DNA of 64,000 nt from Eshraghiella crossota (lineage in GTDB: Bacteria; Bacillota; Clostridia; Lachnospirales; Lachnospiraceae). Made by a program: the position numbers and the translations under genes. The notes below the pieces were generated by a model. The model had not been told where the DNA came from, searched no databases, and saw nothing but the letters and a program-made list of their open reading frames with translations. The stretch is from contig NZ_CP102270.1 in assembly GCF_025148445.1 (NCBI RefSeq), positions 1,971,001-2,035,000 of the forward strand, written 5' to 3'. This document shows, in pieces, positions 1-8,650 of the stretch. The first letter of the stretch is position 1. Each line of letters opens with the position of its first letter.

Positions 1-401
1 CCGTGTGAGTGCGTATCAAAGTATCTGATAGGAAGAGACTCCATATGATGAAAAAGCTCGTCCCTTGTGTATTTTAATGTTCCCTGTGTTACATATACCA
101 TTGTCTTGGCATTGCCGAATGAAGCAAGAACACCTACAAGGTATATGCAGCCAACTCTTAATATTTCTTTCGACAAAGCAGTATAATCAGGTACATCCTG
201 TTTTAAAAGCGGTATGATAAAATCATCAATAAGTGTTCTTATGAACATTGTTCCCTGCAATGTTGAAAAAACGTTTACCACTATACATAACGCAACAAAT
301 ATGCAGGCAAATTTATATCTTTTGAATACAAGGTTTAAAATTCTTTTTAAAACCTGTGCAGGATTGTTTACTGTAGGTTTCATTCCTCTTGGTGCAGGCA
401 T
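1..401 (-). CDS. ABC exporter half-transporter, N-terminal part (cut by window edge)
   Basis: About 133 codons are visible from an ATG at 401 to the window edge. The start overlaps the stop of the upstream ABC gene by one base (TAATG), with AAAAGGAGG in front. The translation begins MPAPRGMKPTVNN and continues into a hydrophobic transmembrane-domain segment, then a stretch reading KTMVYVTQGTL, typical of exporter membrane domains. The nucleotide-binding domain lies outside the window. Because its partner carries a degenerate ATP site, this protein should be the subunit with the canonical catalytic residues of a TM287/TM288-type heterodimer. That is inference, since those residues cannot be seen. 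Substrate unknown; multidrug or peptide export is usual for the family. Confidence 0.85.
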   Translation of the reverse strand, partial: MPAPRGMKPTVNNPAQVLKRILNLVFKRYKFACIFVALCIVVNVFSTLQGTMFIRTLIDDFIIPLLKQDVPDYTALSKEILRVGCIYLVGVLASFGNAKTMVYVTQGTLKYTRDELFHHMESLPIRYFDTHSH

Positions 402-2167
402 TACTTATCGCCTCCTTTTGAATTTTCATCAAAGTCTCCGCCCGTTCCTGTCTGGGACTCATACACTTCTTTGTATATATCATTACCGGCAAGAAGCTCT
501 TCGTGAGTTCCCACTCCGTTAATTTTACCATCCTCCATTACAATTATCCTGTCTGCGTCCTGAACACTTGATATTCTCTGTGCAATGATAATCTTTGTAA
601 TGTCAGGTATCTCTGTTTTAAAGGCTGTTCTGATTTTTTTATCCGTTGTTGTGTCAACCGCGCTTGTGCTGTCATCAAGGATAAGAATCTTTGGGTTTTT
701 AAGTAAGGCTCTCGCAATACAAAGTCTCTGCCTCTGTCCGCCGGATACATTGGTGCCGCCCTGCTCAATGTATGTATTATAGCCGTCAGGGAATTTCTCA
801 ATAAACTCATCTGCACAGGCAAGCCTGCAGGCCCTGATGCACTCTTCTTCCGTTGCTTCTTTATTGCCCCATCTTAAATTTTCAAGAATTGTTCCCGAAA
901 AAAGGACATTTTTTTGTAAAACAACACTTACCCGGTTACGGAGTGTTTCCAGGTCATACTTTCTGACATCAACGCCGCCGACCTCTATATCACCATCTGT
1001 TACATCGTAAAGTCTGCTTATAAGATTGACAAGGCTGGTCTTGGCACTTCCGGTTCCGCCGATAATTCCTATTGTCTCTCCGGATTTTATATCAAGCTGT
1101 ATATCGCTTAACACCATGTCTTTACTGTCTTTTTTATATTTAAAGTTGACATGGTTAAAAATAATGCTTCCATCCTTTACTTCCATAACCGGTTTATCAG
1201 GATTGACTATATCAGCTTTTTCATTAAGCACTTCTGCAATACGTTCTGCACTTGACACACTCATTGATATCATTACAAATACCATAGAAAGCATCATAAG
1301 GCTTATAAGTATGTTCATGCAGTAAGATATAAGGCTTGTAAGGTTGCCTACCGTAAGTGCTGTCTCATTACTGCTGACTATAAGTTTTGCACCAATCCAG
1401 CTTATGAGAAGCATACAGGTATATATGGCAACCATCATCGCAGGATTATTGAATACCAGCACATTTTCCGCTTTTACAAACATTGAGTAAATATTATTGC
1501 TGGCTTTTTTAAACTTCCTGTCTTCATGTTCTTCACGGACATACGCCTTGACCACACGGATTGCGGATACATTTTCCTGAACGCTTTCGTTAAGTTCATC
1601 GTATTTAGGAAATGCCTGTTTAAAATACCTGTTGGCTTTTAGCATAAGTATGGTAAGTATTCCGCCAAGAATTATTACCGCAATCAAAAATATACTTGCC
1701 ATTTTTACATTAATTGTAAAAGAAATTATCATGGCAAAAATAAGGCTTGCCGGAGCTCTCATACACATTCTCAAAATCATCTGGTATGAGTTCTGCACAT
1801 TGGTTACATCCGTTGTAAGTCTTGTTACAAGACCTGCCGTACTGAATTTATCAATATTGGAAAAAGAGAATGTCTGTATATTGTTATACATACCTTCTCT
1901 CAGATTTTTGGCAAATCCCGCGGAAGCTTTAGCTCCGTATTTGCCACCCATAAGTCCTGCAAAAAGTCCTACAAGAGCGGCAATAAACATAATGCCTCCG
2001 ACCATAATGATATGTCTCATATCGCTTTTTTCGATTCCATCGTCTACAAGGGATGCCATAAGGTAAGGCACCGTCATTTCCATGGCAACTTCAAGAATCA
2101 TAAAAAAAGGGGTTGCTATGGATGCTGCCTTATACTGCTTTACGTGTTTTAATAAGGTCTTTATCAT
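401..2167 (-). CDS. ABC exporter half-transporter with degenerate ATPase site
   Basis: 588 aa, full length for a membrane-domain plus ATPase-domain exporter subunit. An N-terminal six-helix region occupies about residues 15-310. The ATPase domain follows, with Walker A GGTGSAKTS, signature VSGGQRQR and Walker B ILILDDST. The catalytic glutamate is Asp here, and the switch histidine is Gln (IIIAQRISS). The same pair of changes marks the non-hydrolysing site of heterodimeric exporters such as TM287/TM288. Together with the next, one-base-overlapping gene it should form such a heterodimer in the cytoplasmic membrane. The start has AAAGGA upstream. A small putative regulator gene ends 4 bp upstream, so all three are probably cotranscribed. 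Confidence 0.93.
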   Translation of the reverse strand: MIKTLLKHVKQYKAASIATPFFMILEVAMEMTVPYLMASLVDDGIEKSDMRHIIMVGGIMFIAALVGLFAGLMGGKYGAKASAGFAKNLREGMYNNIQTFSFSNIDKFSTAGLVTRLTTDVTNVQNSYQMILRMCMRAPASLIFAMIISFTINVKMASIFLIAVIILGGILTILMLKANRYFKQAFPKYDELNESVQENVSAIRVVKAYVREEHEDRKFKKASNNIYSMFVKAENVLVFNNPAMMVAIYTCMLLISWIGAKLIVSSNETALTVGNLTSLISYCMNILISLMMLSMVFVMISMSVSSAERIAEVLNEKADIVNPDKPVMEVKDGSIIFNHVNFKYKKDSKDMVLSDIQLDIKSGETIGIIGGTGSAKTSLVNLISRLYDVTDGDIEVGGVDVRKYDLETLRNRVSVVLQKNVLFSGTILENLRWGNKEATEEECIRACRLACADEFIEKFPDGYNTYIEQGGTNVSGGQRQRLCIARALLKNPKILILDDSTSAVDTTTDKKIRTAFKTEIPDITKIIIAQRISSVQDADRIIVMEDGKINGVGTHEELLAGNDIYKEVYESQTGTGGDFDENSKGGDK

Positions 2168-2171
2168 TTCT

Positions 2172-2654
2172 TTAAATCCTTTCTACATATTTCCATATTC
2201 TTCTTACTATATTAAGACTTAATTTTCTGTAGTCACCGTTTTTAAGAAAACTGTTTACGTTGCCGGGATTCAGACCCAGGTCCGTATATATCCTGTAATT
2301 ACTTATGGACTTTTCCTTCTGAAGTTCCAGAATTCTTTTTCTTATCTTCGCCTTGAATTCATCTTCTTTTTGGAATTCCCCGGTCTCTTCTTTATATGCA
2401 TCGTAAATTCCGGCATACTCTTTGCAGTCCCTTATGTAATTTTCATTATTCTTAATCTTCATACATTCCATATAAAGAGCTTCATTCTTACCGCAAAGAT
2501 GTATCTTATCGGTAAGGTAAGCATATAATGCAATATGGTGCAGTAATTCATTATGTTCTAAAGAATAAGAAGACAGCTTTGATATTGAAAGGCTGCCGCA
2601 TCCGTTGTTTTTTATCTGTTTTTTCAGATATCCTATTAATGTAAGATTATTCAT
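2172..2654 (-). CDS. Small protein with a possible C-terminal helix-turn-helix
   Basis: 160 aa, not assigned to a named family. Residues 1-60 are rich in Leu, Ser and His; the middle is charged (KEETGEFQKEDEFKAK). The C-terminal 45 residues (ISNYRIYTDLGLNPGNVNSF and onward) have the length and spacing of a lambda-repressor-like helix-turn-helix, with NPGNVNSFLKNGD as a plausible recognition helix and following turn. It ends 4 bp before the ABC exporter gene and has its own GAAGGA ribosome site, so it leads the exporter operon. A regulator of that exporter is the simplest inference, but no operator was identified. It could also be a non-DNA-binding helical protein. Confidence 0.7.
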   Translation of the reverse strand: MNNLTLIGYLKKQIKNNGCGSLSISKLSSYSLEHNELLHHIALYAYLTDKIHLCGKNEALYMECMKIKNNENYIRDCKEYAGIYDAYKEETGEFQKEDEFKAKIRKRILELQKEKSISNYRIYTDLGLNPGNVNSFLKNGDYRKLSLNIVRRIWKYVERI

Positions 2655-2692
2655 TATTGTCCTTCGTTAATACTATTAATCAAATTCCGTTT

Positions 2693-2722
2693 ATAAAATC
2701 CCACATCACTGTGGGATTTTAT
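2693..2722 (-). terminator. Perfect 13-bp hairpin over the end of the transglutaminase-like gene
   Basis: ATAAAATCCCACA at 2693-2705 pairs perfectly with 2710-2722 around a 4-nt loop. The stop codon of the minus-strand gene (2706-2708) lies in the loop, so the last codons encode half of the stem. The stem carries its own U-rich arm. It most likely terminates the 2706-4037 transcript. Confidence 0.8.
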
Positions 2723-4037
2723 CTGTTACTCTTTGTATACTGTTATATGTAAACTCAGCCAGCTTATTAACCGAGCTGTTCATTCCGTCAACGTAGTTAT
2801 AATATGATATACATCCTGACTTTTCTTCATCAATCAATTCCGATTCCACATACTTATCCGTCCTGCTTAACATTACGTCACTGCCCAACATAAAATAGCG
2901 GTACGAGGAACGGGTATCGGTATCGTCGTTGGTTACATCAACCATATACCATTTATTATCGTAAAATACTTCGTTCCATCCGTGTGTGGCATTCACAACC
3001 ATATCGCAGGGAATATCCATTGCATTCAGCATAAGCTTATATGCTTTGGCATAACCCTCACAGACACTCTGTCCGTTAATCAATGCACCATACGATGTAT
3101 GGGAGACATATCCGTCAGATACTTCCTTGTATTCCACGTTAACGCAAAGGTAGTCATGGGCTGCTTTAATCTTGTCAAATTCGCTGCCACTGAATCCGGC
3201 AACTATCTCCTTAATCTTATTGTCAACCTCGGTCATCATGACGTAGTCCTCATAAGAATAATAATAGATAGCGTACACGGACTTATCTGTCACACGATTC
3301 ACCACATCCTGCACCTTACGCATACGGAATATAGCTACACCCTTGCACATATATGTCTGATAATCCATTCCGAAAAGCTCATACAAATGGGCATCGGATG
3401 GATTCTCGCCTATAATATCATCAAATATACCTCTTGGTGCAAGTATATATCTTACGCCCTTGGTCTCGGTTATTTTATTTAAAACAGACTGTGCATAATC
3501 TGTCAGCTCAGTCCGGTTATTTACATTCTTATAGCCCTTTCTCAGCAGATACTCACTCCAGTTGTATGTATCCGGCATTCCTGCTATGTCATACTTAACA
3601 AAGGAGAATTGTGTAATATTACTCTCCACTGAAGATTCTGCTGCCGTCGGCTGTTCTGATTCTGTTGCAGTTGTGCTTTCCGTTGTATTATCTGTGGTAT
3701 TGTTATCAGGGCGGGATGTTGTCTTATCTGCGCCTGCTGTTGTCGTAATCGGATCCGGAACGGTATCAAAATTATCGTCGTCACTTGTAATATCTCCTAT
3801 CTCAGATGGAGATGTTCTTCCGTTCTCTGTAGTCATTGTCTCTTGAAATCTGTCAGATGTTGTCGCATCTGTGGTGACATGAACATATCCTCCTGTAGTC
3901 GTATCCCCTACAGCTATACCGGTTTCTGAGGAATCACCACTTGTTCTTCCGACATTCAGCAAAACAATAATCACAGTAATTACCGCAACAAAAAAAGCTG
4001 CAATACCTGCAATCGTCAATATTCTCTTTTTTTTCAT
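2706..4037 (-). CDS. Membrane-anchored transglutaminase-like cysteine protein
   Basis: 443 aa. A Lys-rich start and one hydrophobic helix (about residues 5-28) form a signal anchor. Residues 30-140 are a Thr/Ser/Asp-rich low-complexity linker of the kind that crosses the cell wall. The C-terminal half contains the transglutaminase-core triad: Cys326 in GQSVCEGYAKAY, His352 in ATHGWNEV and Asp367 in WYMVDVTND. Such bacterial domains act outside the cell as peptidases or crosslinkers; the reaction here is not known. The gene is single, followed by its own terminator and divergent from the PHP gene. The upstream ribosome site is weak. The domain call is sure; the role is open. Confidence 0.88.
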   Translation of the reverse strand: MKKKRILTIAGIAAFFVAVITVIIVLLNVGRTSGDSSETGIAVGDTTTGGYVHVTTDATTSDRFQETMTTENGRTSPSEIGDITSDDDNFDTVPDPITTTAGADKTTSRPDNNTTDNTTESTTATESEQPTAAESSVESNITQFSFVKYDIAGMPDTYNWSEYLLRKGYKNVNNRTELTDYAQSVLNKITETKGVRYILAPRGIFDDIIGENPSDAHLYELFGMDYQTYMCKGVAIFRMRKVQDVVNRVTDKSVYAIYYYSYEDYVMMTEVDNKIKEIVAGFSGSEFDKIKAAHDYLCVNVEYKEVSDGYVSHTSYGALINGQSVCEGYAKAYKLMLNAMDIPCDMVVNATHGWNEVFYDNKWYMVDVTNDDTDTRSSYRYFMLGSDVMLSRTDKYVESELIDEEKSGCISYYNYVDGMNSSVNKLAEFTYNSIQRVTDKIPQ

Positions 4038-4187
4038 ATATCTAAACCCTCTTACCCGAGGATGTTATCCGGGATTATAAAGTAATTCCATTCATTACAT
4101 ATTAAGTATAGCATTATTTCAAAATGTATGCTATATAAATTATGACAAAAATAATTATTTTTTTACATTAAAGAGAGGACATTTTGA

Positions 4188-5030
4188 ATGAAAAAGATTG
4201 ACTTACACGTTCACTCAACTTATTCGGATGGCACATTTTCTCCTGCAGAGCTTGTAAAGGAGGCTGTCAAAAACGGCATAAGTGCATTTGCCCTTACCGA
4301 CCACGATACAACGGATGGAATTGACGAAGCAATCGACGCAGGTGGCAAAGCCGGAATAGAAGTTATTCCCGGAATAGAGATAAGTACAAGTTATAAAGAT
4401 AAAGAAATTCATATAGTGGGACTTTTTATTGATTACAAAAACAAAGAATTTCACGATGCAATATATGAAGAAATCAAAAGACGTGATGCAAGAAACGGGC
4501 TGCTTATACAGAAATTCAATGAAGCCGGTTTTCCGGTTTCTCTTGAAGTTCTTGAGAACATGTTCCCCCACAGCATTATAACCAGAGCTCACTTTGCTTC
4601 TTATATGACTAAGAAAGGCTATGTAAAAGACAATAAGGAAGCCTTTTCAAAATATCTTGGTGACGGTTGTCCTTTGTATGTGAGCCGCGAACATAAATCC
4701 GTATATGACGCGGTTGATATGATAAAAAAAGCCGGTGGTGCCGCAATCCTTGCCCATCCTTTGCTCTACCACCTTACAATGGGAGAATTAAAGGATTTAT
4801 GTATAAGACTTAAAGACTGCGGGCTCACCGGAATTGAATCCATGTATTCAACCTACAAGGGATTTGACGAACTTACGGTAAGAAAGCTTGCCCATGAAAC
4901 CGGACTTCTGGAATCCGGTGGTTCCGATTTTCACGGTGCAAACAAACCTGACATCCGTCTTGGAACAGGAATGGGCAATCTTATGATAAGTTATGATTAT
5001 CTTGATAAGCTTCGTGATTCATTAAATTAA
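4188..5030 (+). CDS. PHP-domain phosphoesterase of the TrpH / RNase AM type
   Basis: 280 aa, the usual length for this family. PHP metal-binding motifs appear in order: HVHSTYSDG (residues 7-15), LTDHDTTDG (about 37-45), PGIEIS, the ITRAHF segment, ILAHPLLY, and GGSDFHG near the C-terminus. Characterised members hydrolyse 3',5'-nucleoside bisphosphates or act as 5'-3' exoribonucleases on short RNA, with a trinuclear metal site. GAGAGGAC precedes the ATG. The 3' end overlaps the end of the convergent DUF815 gene by 4 bp. Family membership is clear; the exact substrate is not shown by sequence. Confidence 0.92.
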   Translation: MKKIDLHVHSTYSDGTFSPAELVKEAVKNGISAFALTDHDTTDGIDEAIDAGGKAGIEVIPGIEISTSYKDKEIHIVGLFIDYKNKEFHDAIYEEIKRRDARNGLLIQKFNEAGFPVSLEVLENMFPHSIITRAHFASYMTKKGYVKDNKEAFSKYLGDGCPLYVSREHKSVYDAVDMIKKAGGAAILAHPLLYHLTMGELKDLCIRLKDCGLTGIESMYSTYKGFDELTVRKLAHETGLLESGGSDFHGANKPDIRLGTGMGNLMISYDYLDKLRDSLN

Positions 5031-6310
5031 TCTGCGTATGCCGATACCATATAGCTTATGAATTGTTCCGCGGTTCTTCCTGACAATCCACCGTGGGACA
5101 ATTCCCATTTATTGGCTTCCATGAGAAGCGTATTTTCGTCAACTTTAATGTTATTCTTTTGTGCAAGACCTTTTACTATTTCATTAAAAAGTTTCTTGTC
5201 AGGTGAGCCAAAATATACGGATACGCCGAATCGTGCAGAAAGTGAAAGTTTCTCTGCCACTGTATCCCTTGTGTGAAGATCGTCATCTCTTTCTTCTTTA
5301 TCAGAATATTTTTCCCTGACAAGATGCCTTCTGTTGCTTGTCGCATATATAAGTACATTGTCAGGTCTTTTTTCCAGTCCTCCCTCAATAACAGCTTTCA
5401 AGAACTTGTATTCTATCTCAAATTCTTCAAAAGAAAGGTCATCCATATATATGATAAATTTGTAATTTCTGTCCTTTACCTGATTGATAATTGCTGACAA
5501 ATCCTTAAACTGATGTTTATATATCTCAATCATTCTTAGTCCGTCATCGTAATATTCATTAAGTATTGCCTTAATGCAGGATGATTTTCCGGTTCCGCTG
5601 TCACCGAATAAAAGAACGTTATTAGCTTTACTTCCTGCAAGAAATGCCTCCGTATTGTCCGTTATTTTCTTTTTCTGTATATCATATCCTATGAGGTCTT
5701 TAAGATATTTGTGCTCAACACTTATAACAGGAGTGATTACAGGTCTGTCATTGTCATCATGTCCTACCCTGAAAGCCTTAAAAAGTCCTATACATCCGAC
5801 ACCTGCATCTTTATAAAAATCACATACGGTATTTAAAAATGTATTGTCATCCGCTGCGCCGGAAAGTTCCTCTGCCAGTTTAATTATCCTGTTTCTTATT
5901 CTTTTATTATAGTATTTTTCACCCTCATTATTGTTTTCAAATCCGATGAGCATGGATAAAAATGTGCCGTATTTAGCGTCAGTCCCACTTAAATCCGTAT
6001 TAAAAAGTTCTCTGTACACAGCCATATCAAGCAATGCTGCTTTGTTAATGCTGCCTTCCATTCTTCCCCTTCTTTCACAGGAAAGACTGTAAGAATTCTC
6101 ATCATTTGCAAGATTATATGCAAGATAGTCCTGCCATAAATTTCCGTTAAATCCCATTTTTTCCGATACTTCAAGAATATGCGACACAATCCGTCCTGCC
6201 GTTTTTTTTACGTCAAGTCCTTCAAATTCTTCTGAAGCTATCCTTAGCATGCAATCAAAAACCTCGCGGTTTTCCGGATTTTTGTATAATAATAATTCTG
6301 AACTGTTCAT
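5027..6310 (-). CDS. DUF815-family AAA ATPase
   Basis: 427 aa. The N-terminal ~200 residues are helical with no recognised catalytic motif. The ATPase half has Walker A GDSGTGKSS (236-244), Walker B FIIYMDD (ending at residues 290-291) and a sensor region IYATSNRRHL, the hallmark pattern of DUF815. Members are P-loop ATPases related to DnaC/Cdc48-type modules; their physiological role is largely unknown. pheA ends 11 bp upstream, so the two are probably one transcript. Convergent overlap with the PHP gene at the 3' end is 4 bp. Confidence 0.9.
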   Translation of the reverse strand: MNSSELLLYKNPENREVFDCMLRIASEEFEGLDVKKTAGRIVSHILEVSEKMGFNGNLWQDYLAYNLANDENSYSLSCERRGRMEGSINKAALLDMAVYRELFNTDLSGTDAKYGTFLSMLIGFENNNEGEKYYNKRIRNRIIKLAEELSGAADDNTFLNTVCDFYKDAGVGCIGLFKAFRVGHDDNDRPVITPVISVEHKYLKDLIGYDIQKKKITDNTEAFLAGSKANNVLLFGDSGTGKSSCIKAILNEYYDDGLRMIEIYKHQFKDLSAIINQVKDRNYKFIIYMDDLSFEEFEIEYKFLKAVIEGGLEKRPDNVLIYATSNRRHLVREKYSDKEERDDDLHTRDTVAEKLSLSARFGVSVYFGSPDKKLFNEIVKGLAQKNNIKVDENTLLMEANKWELSHGGLSGRTAEQFISYMVSAYAD

Positions 6311-6321
6311 TATAATGCCTC

Positions 6322-7458
6322 CTAATAATTTCCTAACAGTCTCAAATAATTCGACTCTTCCGATATACCTCTCAGAGCATTTCTTACGCCGGGGTCTGCA
6401 AGATTTCCTTCAAAATCCACAAAAAATCTGAATTCCCAGTTATGCTCAGGTATAGGTCTTGACTCTATTTTAGTCATATTAAGATTATTAAACATAATAT
6501 GTGATAACGCATTGTAAAGACTTCCCGATTTATGCGGAACTTCAAAACACACGCTTACCTTGTCGGCATTTTTAATAAATTCTCTTTTTCTGCTGACAAT
6601 TACAAATCTTGTGGTATTGCATGCCGATGAGTTAATACCATCTTCAAGAATCTGAAGACCATATTCATCGGCACAATTTGCAGAACCTATTGCTGCCTGA
6701 TGAATGTCATTGTCTTCGGCAACTTTTTTGGCACTCATTGCCGTATTAAGATATGCTTTCTGGTGCCAGTCCTTATGTCTGTCAAGAAATGCGGCACACT
6801 GGGCAAGGCCCTGAGGATGGGAATATACACACTTTATGTCCTTAAGTGTCGCCCCCGGCTTTGCAAGGAGGCAATGTCTTATCTTCACATAAGTCTCTCC
6901 CACTATGTAATTATTAAATTCCTGCAAAAGATCATAAGTATCATTAACCATTCCTGCTGAAGAATTATCTATCGGTATAACGGCATAATCTGCCACACCG
7001 TCACTCACAGCTTCCATAGCCTCCCTGAAAGTATCTACATTCATATTTCTGACATCGTTGCCGAAAAAATTAAGCATTGCTTCATGGCTGTATGCTCCCG
7101 GCACGCCCTGATACACAACTTTAATATTGTCACGTCTTATATCATCAACAATGTCGTATGGTTCTAACCTGGAATCCGACTTTCTCATCTCAAGCTTTGA
7201 ATACTGGAATTTGCGGCTCATTGCCATAATCTGTGTAAAAAGTTCTGCCACACATTTGTTGTTAAAATCCGAATGTGCAAGATGTCTCAGTGTATCAATT
7301 TTCTGTTCTTCTCTTTCTTTATCAAATACAGCTTTTCCCGTTGCTATTTTATAATCGGCAACATTGGCTGCAACATCCATTCTTTTTTCAAAAAGTTCAA
7401 CTATCTGTCTGTCAATCTCATCTATCTGTTTTCTTGATTCCTGTAAGTCAACTACCAT
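6322..7458 (-). CDS. pheA: Bifunctional chorismate mutase / prephenate dehydratase (P-protein)
   Basis: 378 aa from the ATG at 7458, chosen over a longer frame to 7482 because AGAAGGAG lies directly before it. An AroQ-type chorismate mutase domain fills residues 1-90 (RKQIDEIDRQIVELFEKR). A prephenate dehydratase domain follows (about 105-290: VVYQGVPGAYSHEAML, the catalytic-site motif NTTRFVIV). A C-terminal ACT domain (about 300-375: HKSGSLYNALSHI, KIESRPI) is the site of phenylalanine feedback inhibition in the family. The enzyme converts chorismate via prephenate to phenylpyruvate in phenylalanine synthesis. It leads a two-gene transcript with the DUF815 gene. Confidence 0.96.
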   Translation of the reverse strand: MVVDLQESRKQIDEIDRQIVELFEKRMDVAANVADYKIATGKAVFDKEREEQKIDTLRHLAHSDFNNKCVAELFTQIMAMSRKFQYSKLEMRKSDSRLEPYDIVDDIRRDNIKVVYQGVPGAYSHEAMLNFFGNDVRNMNVDTFREAMEAVSDGVADYAVIPIDNSSAGMVNDTYDLLQEFNNYIVGETYVKIRHCLLAKPGATLKDIKCVYSHPQGLAQCAAFLDRHKDWHQKAYLNTAMSAKKVAEDNDIHQAAIGSANCADEYGLQILEDGINSSACNTTRFVIVSRKREFIKNADKVSVCFEVPHKSGSLYNALSHIMFNNLNMTKIESRPIPEHNWEFRFFVDFEGNLADPGVRNALRGISEESNYLRLLGNY

Positions 7459-7579
7459 ATATTTTCTCCTTCTATATGTCACTTTTAATAGTTATATCAC
7501 AAATTATAATAATTTGCTTGAAAAAAAAATAATTTTATTTCATAATATTACTATCATAATGTATTGGAGTCTATAAATT

Positions 7580-8599
7580 ATGAATAAGAAATACACAAAA
7601 TTCATTATTGGCGGTTCTGTTCTTCTCGCTATTATTATTCTTATTATCGTATACCATAATGTTACGAAAATAGACAAGAACAGTTCCTCAACCACCGGAA
7701 ATACTCCGGGCAATCTTTTAAACGGAGGAAGCTTTTGCGAGAGCGGCGGAAAGATATATTTTTCCAACCCTTATGACAATAACAAGCTTTATTCCATGGA
7801 CAGCGACTGTTCCAACATTAAGTGTCTTACAGATGACGACGTCTCTTATATTAACTGTGCCGGCAGATACATCTATTATGTAAAAAATAATGCCAAGGCA
7901 TCCAACACCAACTCGCTTCTTCGTGGAGAGCTTTATGGTGTTGTAAGATGTGCGTTAAATGGTGGACGTTATACCACTCTTCATACGGGTTACAGTACAG
8001 ACCTTGCGTTGTCCGGCAATACACTTATATTTAATGGTGTACTCAATTCCAAAAATGTAACTTACGCCATCAATGTTAACGGTAAGAATGAAGAAGTCCT
8101 TCTTGAAGATGACATTGCCAATTCTTCAGTATATAAAGGACATATCTATTATTCAAAGCCTTCTTCATCCGGTACTGCCGACCATTCGGTATACAGTATG
8201 CGTGTGTCAGACGGCTCATCAATTTCATATCTGAATGGCAATACATACATGGCATCGGTTGTAAACAATGTTCTTTATTATATTGACCTCGATAATAACT
8301 ATGCTCTTACCTCTGTGAACCTTTCGAATAACACTAAAAAGGTTCTTACAACAGACAAAGTTGTATTATACAACGTTTATAATGATGTTATTTATTATCA
8401 GGAAGAGACTTATGACCATTCTTTTAACAGAATGAATAAAGACGGAAGCAATCAGATAAAAATATATGACGGTGATATAACTTCTATAAGCTGTACATCA
8501 AAGTACACATTTTTCAAGATGTTCGGTTCCGATACTCTTTACAGAGTTGAGACTAACGGAGATACTGCAATCCAGAAATTCTTTGTTACGGCTGACTGA
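7580..8599 (+). CDS. Membrane-anchored DUF5050 beta-propeller-like protein
   Basis: 339 aa. A short basic start and a strong hydrophobic helix (residues 10-27) give an N-in signal anchor; a Ser/Thr/Asn-rich linker follows. The rest is a run of about six repeats built on phrases such as GGKIYFSNPYDNNKLYSMD, IYYVKNN, GHIYYSKP, NVLYYIDLDNN and DVIYYQEETY. This is the DUF5050 / LRP-like beta-propeller pattern common in clostridial surface proteins. Ligand and function are unknown. It is a single gene, divergent from pheA and closed by a strong terminator. Confidence 0.88.
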   Translation: MNKKYTKFIIGGSVLLAIIILIIVYHNVTKIDKNSSSTTGNTPGNLLNGGSFCESGGKIYFSNPYDNNKLYSMDSDCSNIKCLTDDDVSYINCAGRYIYYVKNNAKASNTNSLLRGELYGVVRCALNGGRYTTLHTGYSTDLALSGNTLIFNGVLNSKNVTYAINVNGKNEEVLLEDDIANSSVYKGHIYYSKPSSSGTADHSVYSMRVSDGSSISYLNGNTYMASVVNNVLYYIDLDNNYALTSVNLSNNTKKVLTTDKVVLYNVYNDVIYYQEETYDHSFNRMNKDGSNQIKIYDGDITSISCTSKYTFFKMFGSDTLYRVETNGDTAIQKFFVTAD

Positions 8600-8610
8600 T
8601 AAGATATTAT

Positions 8611-8650
8611 ATAAGCCCTTACGGATTATCCTCTGTAAGGGCTTATTTTT
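8611..8650. terminator. Bidirectional rho-independent terminator
   Basis: ATAAGCCCTTAC at 8611-8622 pairs with 8635-8646 (12 bp, 12-nt loop), followed on the plus strand by a T run. It sits between the convergent DUF5050 and glycerol-1-phosphate dehydrogenase-like genes and could serve both. Confidence 0.88.

Noticed and set aside
4107-4135. TATAGCAT / ATGCTATA inverted repeat between the transglutaminase-like and PHP genes
   Set aside because: AT-rich eight-base arms with a 13-nt loop are expected by chance here and overlap likely promoter boxes; too weak to call an operator.
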